64,000 bases of DNA from Takakia lepidozioides (lineage: Eukaryota; Streptophyta; Takakiopsida; Takakiales; Takakiaceae): NCBI GenBank assembly GCA_030704615.1, contig CM060732.1:11656001-11720000 (forward strand), given 5' to 3'. The notes under the pieces were generated by a model. That model was not told where the DNA came from, did no database searches, and worked only from the letters and a program-made list of their open reading frames with translations. This document shows positions 46,501 through 57,440 of this stretch, one piece after another (the first letter of the stretch is position 1; each line of letters starts with the position of its first letter). A program made the position numbers and the translations under genes.

Positions 46501-48648
46501 TCAAACAGAAAATGCCATCCTGATTGTCTAACATGACAACTCCAGGTGTCACCATGGCGCGCTCAATGGCTGGCCTAACTGGCAGCTCCATCAATCTGGC
46601 AGCTGCAGCTTGCCATGGCGCCGCCGTGGCAGTCTTGACCCTCAAATCCGAGGATCCCTCCGGCACTACACCTCCCACTATCTCCGCAGAAGATGAAGTA
46701 ACCTCCCCACTCTCACAGAGTGTAGCTGCCAGCCTGAACACCTCAGCTGGAATTATCCCCGGCGTCGCAATCATGGTAGCCGAGAACAATGGAGCCTGGC
46801 ACACAGATGTGGCCGCTCCTAAACAGCACACTAGCTGCCGTAGCCTTGGCAACACTAGGTAGTGGTGCTGCCGTGTAGCTCTCCCCAATGGCATAGTAAC
46901 CTCCGCCTCGGTAATAGTCGGGCGAGAACTAGGTGCCATGGATGGCGTCGACACTGTCTCCGCCAATGTGAATGACTGAGGAAGCCTAGCCTGACGGCTT
47001 GCCTCCCCACGCTGTGGATCCAACTCCACCTCTGCACCTTGTGGCTCAGGAACTCGTGCTGCTCCTCGAGTCACGGCTGCAGCAGACTCCACCTGCACTA
47101 GTGGTAGTGCTGCTCCACACATGAATCCCATGCCTCCCATATCTCCTCCCTCAGGAGCAGGAGGTGGACCATCCGCATTAGAGCCGGTACCACCTGAGCT
47201 GTAGTCCATGGCAGCGAGCCTCTGCTCTAGCTGCTGAAGCCGGTTGGCCATGCCTTGGTCAACACCCGGACCTCCGCGTCCTTGGCCACGTTGAGCTTGC
47301 CCTTGGCCTGCACCTCGTGGCTGGCCACCTCGTCCTCTCTGGGCTGCTCCACCTCGCCCCCGGCCACCATTGTTCCCTTGGAACTGGCCTGGCGCAACTC
47401 AGGATGCAAACTATAACACTGGGCCTCTCCATGCCCGTGCTTGCCACAATGCCCACACTGCAACTGTGCAGCTGTGCATGTGCCGACCCTTTGCCTCCCT
47501 CTGGGCAATCCTTCTTGACATGGGGTCCTCCACATGTCCAGCACACCACATCCGCCCGTTGTTGGCCAGCAATGAAGGGAGAGACCCCTGCATCTGAGGT
47601 CCTCTCTGCCCTTCCCTGAGCTTCACCTGAGCCCCCTTGTTGCCTTGAGCACGTTGAGGTAGTGGTTGGCTAGAGCACCACTACCCCGTGGTGTCTCCTT
47701 AGCAAATCCCACCATGACCACTCGTTCCTTCCACCATGTTGAGCTCTATCCGCTCTGCCAGCAAAAACACATTTGCTAAGGTGGGTTGGGGCCGCTGTAG
47801 GAGAGTTGCATCCCCGCACCCTTCTCCTCAGCTCCTTGTCCAATATCCCATACCAGAATTGGACTGCCTGAGCTTCCGTAACCCTTGGGTTACATTTATC
47901 AAGCGGCCTCATGCAGTGAAAGCTACCTCAAGCTCTCGGTCGGCTTCCGTTGGAACTCTTGCAAGCTCCGCAACTTCTCTGTCCTCACCCCTTGGTAGTT
48001 CCCTCTCAACTCTTCGAAGAACTCCACAACAGGGTTGAAGGCAGGCACGGGTGCTAGTGCTGGTGCGGTAGTGGCTTGGGTGGACGTCGTAGCTACTGTA
48101 CCACCAGTCCCACTGCTACTTGCTGAAGCTGCCGGTGCAGCGGCAGGTGTAGCCACTGCCCTCGTGGCTCTAGTGCCCCTAGTGATGGAGACATAGTCGG
48201 GTGACCAGTACATCCTCCACTCCTCGATCTCAACCTCATGCCCCCGCCTGAACTCATGGTAATCATCCATAGGCGGCCCCTCAAGGTGCTGAAACAGCCC
48301 TTCCATGCCATGAACGGCGTAAATAGTTGTGGATTGCGCATTTGCTGCTCATCAACTCTTGGATAAAATCATCCAACTCAATGGTGCCCACCGCCCCAGA
48401 GTACCTTCGTGGCCCCTTGGTAGCTCCATACATCTCCTCCATTGTGTCCCACAACAATGGCAAAAAAACACTTGCACCGCCGGTATGAGCCCTCCTGATT
48501 CACAATCCGAATCAGAACCTTCCGTGGAAGACACAGGAGGTGAAGGTGGCCTAAACCGCACACCTCGTCTCGTGTACCCACTAGTATCGCTAGTGCTCGA
48601 ACCGGCACTGTCCCCAGCAACTAGTGGCACCTCCGTGTTGACACTCAA
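46436..48648 (-). pseudogene. Retrotransposon gag with two zinc knuckles, frameshifted
   Basis: Begins near 48,648 (MSVNTEVPLVAGDSAGSS, Ser-rich). It passes through at least three frames (LLWDTMEEMYGATKG; EFFEELRGNYQGVRTEKL; AVQFWYGILDKELRRRV, a gag-core pattern) and reaches CWTCGGPHVKKDC (47,543-47,505) and CGHCGKHGHGEAQC (47,457-47,416), each in a different frame. The latter is a perfect CCHC knuckle. A Pro/Ala/Met-rich region leads to the protease. Too broken to assemble virus-like particles itself. Confidence 0.75.
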
Positions 48649-48939
48649 CCGGTCATGAACATGTCCCTAACCCCCTCTCCACAAGGTAACCGGGTAGAGA
48701 ACCTGTTGCGGCTTATGGTTTGGAATACTAAGTTCCTAACATAGCCTACACCTGAACTTGCATGACCATGGGAATATCATGAAGATACTCCTCAACCGCC
48801 CTCCACGAGCTTCAAATTCGGCCTTCCAGACCACATGCCAGTCCTCCACCAGTGCCTCCCGAGTCAGCACAGGCCATCCACAGGTCAACACGGGCCACCA
48901 CAGACCAGCACAGGCCCACACAGCTCACTGGTCACAGCG

Positions 48940-49370
48940 GGGGCACGTCACAGCCCCTCACAGCACGGGGGGGGGGGGGGCCCGTCACAGCCCCAAAGGC
49001 CAACAGTCACAGCCTCAAAGGCCTCAGGCACGGCCTGTCACAGCCCTCACAGCCCGGGCCCACAGGTCATCACCCCCTTGTCACAGCCCCTCACTCACTC
49101 ACACGGGGGCAACGCCGGGCCCCAAAGGCCTCAGGCACGGCCTGTCACAGCCCCTCACAGCCACAGCCCCAAAGGCCCACGGCCTGTCACAGCCCCTCAC
49201 ATCACAGCCCATTGTCACAGCCGCCCGTCACAGCCCCACCTTGTCACAGGCCCCACAGCCCCAAAGGCCTCAGGCACCAGCCGCCTCAACAGCCACAATT
49301 GGGGCAGGCCCCACAACACAGCCTGTCTTTTTACAGCCCTGGGGTCACAGGCCCCACACATGGCCGCTCT
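48940..49370. repeat. GC-rich minisatellite in retrotransposon leader
   Basis: Irregular tandem repeats of GTCACAGCCCC and CCCAAAGGCCTCAGGCACGG-type units, with a run of 14 G at 48,967-48,980. Long ORFs here on the plus strand are artefacts of repeats lacking stops. Confidence 0.8.
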
Positions 49371-49849
49371 GGCAGTTTAGCCATTTCTCCAAGGGGTTTA
49401 GCCACGCCAAGCTAGGGTTTGTGTCTCTTGGACTCTAGGCTTCTTTCCACCGAGCTATGGTGGCTGTGAGGAAATCAGCAAGGTATCCTTGCTCTTTCGG
49501 CTCCCACACACCACCATAGTAGCCCTAAGCCATGAGGTGGTTGCCACAAACCAAGCCTTCTTTCTCACTTAGCCTCCCCAAACACGCCACTAAACTCAAT
49601 GGCAAACAACCAAGCCCTGCTGGTTCCCAGCCCTTGTGAGCACTCATTCAAGCACTCCCCTCATTGGCCATAGCATCTGTCTTAGAGCCTATTCCAGCCC
49701 TCTACACCTGTTGCTTCAAGTTGCGCTCCCTTCAAGCTTGAAGTTGAAACCCCAACTCACATAGGCCCTACAAGTGCTGTTCTTTCACTCCAAGTGGAAA
49801 CCAGCCCTAGACCTTCCGTTCTAGCTCTCTAAGGCTTGAAAACAAGAGC

Positions 49850-50250
49850 CTCAATGGGCTGAAGGCATGCTCCACACATGCCCCACTCTCACCATAAGAG
49901 AATCAGCTCCTTTGCTTCATTTCTTGCACCCACAAACCTGAAATACAAGCTTCAGCAGGCTGAAAGCATGCTCTACATGCCCTACAGGGAAACCAGCCCC
50001 TTCCTTCCTTTCTTGCACTCCCACACCTAAAAGTGCAAGCCTTCACCAGGCTGATAGCATGCTCCACACATACATTGCCCTCACATAAGGGAAGTCAGCC
50101 CTTCCCTCTTCCTTGCTTGCCCTCCAAGCTTGAAGATGGAAGCTTCAATGAGCTGAATACATGCTCCACACATGCAACCTCTTCACACAAGAGATATCAG
50201 CCCCCTATCTTGGCTCCTTGGCTCCTTGATGCTCTCTAAGACAAGACTAA
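49850..50250. repeat. Four degenerate tandem repeats of about 97 bp in the leader
   Basis: Units marked by GCTGAAGGCATGCTCCACAC, GCTGAAAGCATGCTCTACAT, GCTGATAGCATGCTCCACAC and GCTGAATACATGCTCCACAC at about 49,858, 49,958, 50,052 and 50,151. Each is followed by a CAGCCCCTTCCTT-like stretch. They lie in the 5' untranslated leader of the gypsy element. Confidence 0.65.
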
Positions 50251-50875
50251 GCACTCCATAGCCTTTGCCAAGCTCCTGAAACCCTAAGGCTTACATTTCC
50301 AGCCACAAGACACTTCTCTTGTGGTGCAAGAGCTCTTCTTCCAAGCTCTGAAACCCTAGGTGCACATTCCATGGCCTTGCCGCACCTCTTAGCTCCTGTT
50401 CCAGCCCTGCTCTTGCCATGACAAGAGCCCTCAATGCTGAAGCTCGAGATTGAAACCCAATCTCACCATACTCCACAAGTGCACTGATTTGCCCCAAGCC
50501 AAATCAGCCCTTTCGCTTGGTCTTGCAATCCTTCACACAATGAAAGCTCGCATTCCCAAGTCCAGTTCTCAGCTTTGCCACCAAAGCCACTATAACCTGC
50601 TCTTGACTGGTCCTCTTCCCAATCGTGCTTGCTCATGCATGTACACAATCTGAAACCATCAAGGTGCTCTGGAATTACCTGCAGCATGGTGCTTTCATCT
50701 CTGAAGCTGAAGATCGAATGCCAAGGTCTACCACCTCGTAACCCACATCGCCTCCGCTTCTAACAACCAAGAGCTCCACGGTGCTCCTTGCATAACAACT
50801 TGGTTTCTCTCATTCTCAAGCAAAAACCACAAGTGCTACAACTAACTCGTATCTGGCACTCACAGATACGAGCTG

Positions 50876-50887
50876 ATCTTTCTCGAG
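50876..50887 (-). promoter_or_regulatory. Candidate self-priming primer binding site
   Basis: In sense, CTCGAGAAAGAT begins at the first base after the 5' LTR block B. It is a perfect 12-nt complement to ATCTTTCTCGAG inside the LTR (51,064-51,053). I see no tRNA 3'-end complement (such as TGG...) at this position. The geometry is that of Tf1/sushi elements, which prime with their own RNA 5' end. Confidence 0.55.
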
Positions 50888-51214
50888 TGATAAAGAAGAA
50901 GAATACAAGCACAAGCTCATGCGAGCTCACAAAGCTGAAGCATAAACTCATGCATATATAACCTCATCACTCAAATACAAGTCAAGCCAAGTGCACCCCA
51001 CGCCATGGGGAATCCACACTACGGCGCCATAGCTAGGCGCGGTGAGGCTCAACTCGAGAAAGATGAGCCTCCCGCGCTTGCCGTGAAGATAACCACTCCA
51101 GGGCCTAAATCTGCCTTGACCCCTGGATTGACACTTGGGCCAATCCCAAATGTCAATATGTAAAAGCTAGCTATTTCCTAGCTAGTTTCACACTAGTGGT
51201 AAAATAACTTGACA
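50888..51214 (-). repeat. LTR repeat block B, 5' copy
   Basis: 327 bp; in sense it starts TGTCAAGTTATTTTACC and ends CTTCTTTATCA. It lies upstream of gag-pol and so acts as the 5' LTR with the promoter. Unlike the left end, no block A copy adjoins it. Confidence 0.85.
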
Positions 51215-51218
51215 CGGT
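51215..51218. repeat. Target site duplication, right (CGGT)
   Basis: Partner of the CGGT at 40,393-40,396. It confirms that the sequence between was inserted as one unit, including the extra repeat block A at the left end. Confidence 0.6.
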
Positions 51219-52700
51219 AACAGTCCACAATGACGGTGTTCAAAAGTCCATAGCGGAGTCATTTCTTATCGGATTCATGATTGGAGAGTTGCTATGGGTG
51301 CGTATTGAAACTAGGAATCCAATGACATATATAGTTGCTGGTTTTAATGAGTTAATTCAATTTCAATTGATGACACCATCAATTGCAGTCATCTAAAACT
51401 GTACTGGTAACGTCCATTTTGGTCCAGTCAACCCTGCATTCACACGCAAACCTATATTGGCTTCCATTTTTTATTTTAATGCTTGAGTTAGTTATAGTAA
51501 TATTGATTGATCTCCATCTGTTGCAATAATTAACCATACACACACTAATACTCTATCATTAATTCAGAGCAAACGTAGATAAGTGGAAGGGATGATGAAG
51601 GTGAACAATAACCGAGGTTGCACGAAGAGGGTTGCATTAATTATGTTTTGTTTTGATATCTGTGGTTTCCACTAGGAAAACCTTCACCTAAAACAAATAC
51701 TGAAATTTGCCTACCTTATTGGAATTCCTAAAGGTTGATACAATGTTTTATATGACTGAGAGAGAGAAAGGGGGGGAGGGTTGTGTGTAGGTTTACTTTA
51801 AGTTTTGCTTCTCTTGCTAAAAAAGAAAGTGCAATATTTTATCGTTGGCTATAGGCGCTGAAATCCCACAACATAGTATCCCACTATATTGCATAAAATA
51901 AATGTGGTGGTGATCCTATGATACAATCTGTACAATAAAGACAACAGAAAAGAAGATATGAAAAAAACACATTATCTCGCTAGAGCCAGAGATTGTTTCA
52001 TCCCCTCAATTGTGTAGTCCACAATCTGAGACTATTTCAAAACCAGCCAAGTATTCAGTCGGACATCGAACATAATGATATCATTGGCACCATCTAGATA
52101 CATAAAAACTCTAGATACTCCTCCATCGACCTTGTTATCAAATGTGCCTAACGTAAGATTTAGTTAGTTTCGAATTAATGTTGGAAAAACAAAACGAGAC
52201 TTGGGAGGATAGTCACGTTTGAAATGGAGTAAATTCCGACTTTAGTTGTTTCACACTGCCAACAACATTTCGCGAACAATACCCAACACATAAAAAATGC
52301 AATGTTTTTCTCTTTCTTTCTTAAACTGGTATGGTCTTAGATGAGCTTCTACTGGATGTTTTAATCTTCCTTCATCCCTTCCATCTCCTTAAATCCATGA
52401 CCGTGCACCACAAATATAGCATATCTAGCCCAGGGTGGATTTTTAAATATGCTAAATATTAGGATCGATCCCATATGAAGTCATCTTACACATAGCATTT
52501 TTCCTATTAGGTAGGTGTCTTTGGTGGGGCCCACAGTCAAATACCCACCCTATGGACATTTTTATATAATTCTAGCGACGACCGAAGGTGGGGAGAGCTA
52601 GTTTAGCGTAGAGCAGGAATAGGGTGCCGTAGTGCCACATCGTGGGTACAGACAGATGTAATCCAGCAAAATGTTCATGGTCATATTTATGGAAGGGTAC
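51219..52700. other. Intergenic, AT-rich, no gene seen
   Basis: Right flank of the gypsy insertion. I see no coding frames or structured repeats. Confidence 0.5.
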
Positions 52701-52739
52701 AGAGGTTAGAATGCTGGCTAGCTGCGAAGTGAAGAAGTA

Positions 52740-54727
52740 CAAACGTGATGTGGTCGGGCTTCACCCCTTCCCCCATCATTTGCTCATAGGTCTCCAAAGC
52801 CTCCATCCCGCGCCCTTGCTGTGCATACCCTACAATCATCGCACTCCACGGTCACACCAAATCTCATTCAGCCATACTGTCAAACACTCCCTCCGCATCC
52901 TCGATGCACCCACATTTTGCATAGTGTTGAGAACTCCCTTCATATCCTTGGCATGAATCCACTTTGGATAATGTGTGTGTTCACCTGCTTTCCAGTTTCC
53001 AGAGCTTTCATCTTGATGCACTTAAGCAAGAGACAGACAAACGTATCTGAATCTGCTGAAATGCCTCCCATATTTGGTATACATGTCCACGAGGGTAGAG
53101 TTCAGAATGACATGTGGTACAATCCCAGCTTTCGTGATGCAACCATGCACCTCTTCGCCCTTTTCCAGGGCTGCCAGGCTTGCACATGCACAGACGTGAT
53201 GTGGTTGGGCACCACATCTTGTTCAGCCCTAGTGTCGAAAACTCCCTTCGCATCCTCCGCGTGAATCCACTTTGGATAATGTGAGTGTGCACCTGCTTTG
53301 CAGCTTCCAGACCTTTCATCTTGATACACTTAAGCAAGAGACAGACAGACGTATCTGAATCTGCTGAAATGCCTCCCACATTTGGCATACATGTCCACGA
53401 GGGAAGAGTTCAGAATGACATCTGGTACAATTCCAGATTTGACAATGTCACCATGGACCTCTTTGCCCTTTTCCAGGGCTGCCAGACTTGCACAAGCATT
53501 GCAATCACACACAAACATGATGTGGTTAGGCTTCACCCCTTCCCCCATCATTTGATCATAGGTCTCCAAAGCCACCAACCCACATCCTTGTTGTGCATAC
53601 CCTGCAAGCATTGCATGCCACAACACCACATCTTGTTCAGCCATAGTGTCGAAAACTCCCTTCGCATCCTTGCACTTTGGATAATGTGAATGTGCACCTG
53701 CTTTCCAGCTTCCAGACCTTTTCATCTTGATGCACTTAAGCAAGAGACAGACAAACGTATCTGAATATGATGAAATGCCTCCCACATTTGGCAGACATGT
53801 CCACTAGGGTATTGTTCAGAATGACATCTGGTACAATTCCAGCTTTCGCGATGCAACCATGGACCTCTTTGCCCTTTTCCAGGGCTGCCAGGCTTGCACA
53901 TGCATTGCAATCACACACAAACGTGATGTGTTTGGGCTTCACCCCTTCCCCCATCATTTGATCATAGGTCTCCAAAGCCACCATCCCACGTCCCTGCTGT
54001 GCATACCCTGCAAGCATCGCGTGCCACGACACAACATCTTGTTCAGCCACAGTGTTGAAAACTCCCTTTGCATCTGGTACAATTGCAGCTTTCGCGATGC
54101 AACCATGGACCTCTTTGCCCTTTTCCAGGGCTGCCAGGCTTGCACACGCATTGCAAATGCATACAAACGTGATGTGGTTGGCCTTCACCCCTTCCCACAT
54201 CATTTGATCATAGGTCTCCGAGGCCACCATCCCACGTCCCTGCTGTGCATACCCTGCAAGCATCGCGTGCCACGACACCACATCTTGTTCAGCCATAGCG
54301 TTGAAAACTCCCTTCGCATCCTCAATGCACCCACATTTGGCATACATGTCCACCAGAGCAGTGTTCAGAATGCTTTGACGATGTCACCATGGACCTCTTT
54401 TCCCCTTTTCCAGAGCTCCCAGGCTTGCACACGGTTGGGCTTCACCCCTTCGTGTAGCATTTGCTCATAGGTCTCCAAAGCATTCCTACCACACCCATGC
54501 TTGGTAAATCCTGCCGACATTATATTCCACGTGATCAAAGATCGATCATTGAGGCATTCGGTTGAACACTTGGTGAGCATCCATGATGCTCCCGCACTTA
54601 ACACATACATGTTGACAAGGGTGTTAAGGAGAAAAACACTTGGCGTGAATCCACTTTGGATAATGTGAGTGTGCACCTGCTTTCCAGCTTCCAGACCTTT
54701 CATCTTGATACACTTAAGCAAGAGACA
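52740..54727 (-). pseudogene. PPR pseudogene array, minus-strand arm
   Basis: At least five partial PPR P-L-S modules in minus sense, e.g. NTLVNMYVLSAG and KGLEAGKQVHTHIIQSGFT (54,739-54,600), VVSWHAMLAGYAQQGRG and KGKEVHGCIAKAAIVPD (54,353-53,960), and similar blocks at 53,785-53,330 and 53,388-53,008. Frames shift and modules are truncated and repeated, often restarting with FRYVCLSLA/CLLLKCIKMK. The modules resemble, but are not identical to, those of the intact gene at 25.3 kb. No E or DYW domain in this arm. Confidence 0.8.
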
Positions 54728-55685
54728 ATGCGTGTGCAAGCCTGGCAGCCCTGGAAAAGGGCAAAGAGGTCCATGGTGACATCGTCAAAGCTGGAATTGT
54801 ACACTGCCCTGGTGGACATGTATGCCAAATGTGGGTGCATTGAGGATGCGAAGGGCGTGTTCGACAATATGGCTGAACGAAATGTGGTGTCGTGGAACGC
54901 GATGATCGCAGGATATGCCCAGCATGGTTGTCATAGGGAGGTCCTGCAACTATTTGAAGGAATAAAGAAGAATGGCTTGAAGCCAGACAGTCTCACCTTT
55001 ATATGTGTTCTCTCTGCATGTAGCCACACTGGCCTACTGAATGAAGGAAATCAAGATCATGGTGTCACTCCAACAGTAAAGCACTTTGGCTGTATGGTGG
55101 ACCGTCTTGGACAACTGGATGAGGCAGTGGATCTGATTAATAAGATGCCAATCAATCTAGATGTTGTGGTGTGGAAGGCCTTGCTTGGTGCTTGCAGAAT
55201 CCATGGCAATGTGGAGATGGCTGAACGTGCGGCGACATCTATCCTCAAATGGGATGAACAGGATGCCGCGACTTATGTGTTGCTATGCTGGCAGGTGGGA
55301 TGATACTGCAAAGGTGAGAAGAATGCTGAAGGTCAGAGGGGTTAGAAAGGAGCCAAGTCGCTGCTGCATTGAGGTTGGCAACAGGGTGCACACCTTCGCT
55401 GTAGATGACAAGTTGCACACATGTTTTGTATTGCATGATGTAGGGGAGGAGGAAAAGGAATTTTGTCTTTGCCACCACAGTGAGAAGCTGGCCATTGGTT
55501 TTGGGCTGATCAGCACGACCCCTAGGACGCCTCTCCGTCTCATCAAGAATCTTCGAGTGTGTGGTGACTGCCACACCTTCACCAAATTCATCTCAAAGAT
55601 TGTTGGTCGAGCAATTGTTGTATGCTACGCTAACCGCTTTCACCACTTTGAAGATGGGATTTGTTCTTGTGGTGATTACTGGTGA
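54728..55685 (+). pseudogene. PPR-E-DYW pseudogene, 3' part with intact DYW tail
   Basis: Plus strand. One L-S module (LVDMYAKCGCIEDAKGVFDN, VVSWNAMIAGYAQHG) leads to the E domain (KHFGCMVDRLGQLDEAVDLI). A frameshift near 55,285 follows, then the DYW domain in another frame: [37 protein letters not shown], stop at 55,685. Deaminase ligands are present but the PG-box region is shortened and the 5' part is lost. It begins exactly where the minus-strand array ends. Confidence 0.8.
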
Positions 55686-55839
55686 AAGGATGTTTTCTTG
55701 GCAAGATGCAAGTGTCTTGCTTCATTCATTGATCTATGTAGCTACTCAGACCATCCACCATTTCCTGAGAGTCTTGACCATCATGTACTGCCAGAGAGGG
55801 CTGGAGGATCAGATGAGGGTTTGACAGATTCAACATCAT

Positions 55840-57360
55840 GGATGCTCACCAAGTGTTCAACAGAATGCCTCAACATCTTTGATCACGTGGAATATAATGT
55901 TGGCAGGATTTACCAAGCATGTGTGTGGTAGGAATGCTTTGGAGACCTATGAGCAAATGTTGCGCGAAGGGTGAAGCCCAGCCACATCACATTTGTTTGT
56001 GTTGCAATGCGTGTGCAAGCCTGGGAGCTCTGGAAAAGGGGAAAGAGGTCCATGGTGACATCGTCAAAGTTGGAATTGTACCAGATGTCATTCTGAACAC
56101 TACCTTGGTGGACATGTATGCCAAATGTGGGTGCATTAAGGATGCAAAGGGAGTTTTCAAGGATTTACCAAGCATGGGTGTGGTAGGAATGCTTTGGAGA
56201 CCTATGAGCAAATGCTGCAAAGGGGTGAAGCCCAACCACATCACATTTGTTTGTGTTTGCAATGCGTGTGCAATCCTGGGAGCTCTGGAAAAGCGGAGAG
56301 AGGTCCATGGTGACATCACCAAAGCTGGAATTGTACCAGATGTGATTCTGAACAATACCCTCGTGGACATGTATGCCAAATGTGGGAGCATTGAGGATGT
56401 GGAGGGAGTGTTCAACACTATGGCTGAACAAGATGTGGCACGGGTTGGAGTGGACACGTCGTCACGTGTAGCACAGGCTGTTTCTGTGGAGCGACGGACT
56501 GAATAGCACATCAAGTGTTTGACAAGATGGCTGAACGAGATGTGGTCTCACGGAGCACAATAATTGCAGGATATGCACAGCACGGGAGTGGCAGGGAGGT
56601 GTTTGAGATATATGAGCAAATGATTCAAAAAGGTGTGACACCCAACAAGGTCACATTTATTTGCTTCTCACCGCATGTGCCAACTTGGTGGCCCTGCAAA
56701 AAGGCAAAGAGGTTTATGCTGACATTATCAAAGCTGGAATTGCACGAGATATCATTCTGGAGACAACCCTCCTTGACATGTATGCCAGATGCAGGATATT
56801 GAAGGATGTCCGTGAAGTGTTTGACAAAATGGACAAAATGGACATCACGTTTGTGTGATTGCAATGCTTGTGCAAGTCTAGCAGCCCTGGAAAAGGGCAA
56901 AGAGGTGATCAAATGATGGGGGAAGGGGTGAAGTCCAACCACATCACGTTTGTGTGTGCATTTGCAATGCATGTGCAAGCCTGGCAGCACTGGAAAAGGG
57001 CAAAGAGGTGCATGGTGACATCGCGAAAGCTGGAATTGTACCAGATGTCATTTGAACAATACCCTCGTGGACATGTATGCCAATTATGTGGGAGGCATTT
57101 CAGCAGATTCAGATACATTTGTCTGTCTCTTGCTTAAGTGCATCAAGATAAAAGGTCTGGAAGCTGGAAAGCAGGTGCACACTCACATTATCCAAAGTGG
57201 ATTCATGCCAAGGATGTGAAGGGAGTTTTCAACACTATGGCTGAACAAGATGTGGTGTCGTGGCACGCTATGCTTGCAGGGTATGCACAGCAGGGACGTG
57301 GGTTGGTGGCTTTGGAAACCTATGATCAATTGATGGGGGAAGGGGTGAAGCCCAACCACA
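55840..57360 (+). pseudogene. PPR pseudogene modules, plus-strand arm 1
   Basis: Repeated blocks such as [40 protein letters not shown] and AERDVVSRSTIIAGYAQHG in shifting frames. Individual open stretches reach about 195 codons (55,919-56,506). The same few modules recur several times, so this looks like tandem local duplication of one decayed gene. Confidence 0.75.
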
Positions 57361-57440
57361 TCACACTGAGGAGGCCAGTGAGGGCTTATTGAAGGCTGAG
57401 CTTTCTTTATTCCGACGCTTTCCCGTTGACAATGAGGAGA
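57361..57440 (+). other. About 80-bp non-PPR segment inserted in the array
   Basis: Between two PPR blocks the sequence changes to one readable as EEASEGLLKAELSLFRRF, unrelated to PPR motifs. I do not recognise it. The PPR sequence resumes at about 57,441. Confidence 0.4.

Larger units (their letters stand above)
40397..51214 (-). mobile_element. Ty3/gypsy LTR retrotransposon with DNA methyltransferase and PHD
   Basis: 10.8 kb, sense on the minus strand. Begins TG and ends CA as read on the plus strand, flanked by CGGT at 40,393-40,396 and 51,215-51,218. Order in sense: 5' LTR (51,214-50,888), candidate self-primer site, a 2.2-kb repeat-rich leader, gag with two zinc knuckles, aspartic protease, C5 DNA methyltransferase, RT (YIDD), RNase H, integrase (H2C2, DDE), PHD finger, polypurine tract, then the 3' LTR region. 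The domain order PR-RT-RH-IN is that of Ty3/gypsy. The methyltransferase, inserted between protease and RT, and the PHD are additions. Coding frames are broken by several frameshifts and stops, so this copy is not autonomous, although the two LTR copies differ at only one position I could find. Confidence 0.92.

Noticed and set aside
48758-49438. Three overlapping plus-strand ORFs of 181-226 codons, Pro/His/Ser-rich
   Set aside because: They are translations of the CACAGCCCC minisatellite, which lacks stops in several frames. They are antisense to the retrotransposon and have no motifs.
53859-54470. 203-codon plus-strand ORF
   Set aside because: It is the antisense shadow of PPR modules on the minus strand. 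PPR repeats often leave the opposite strand open.
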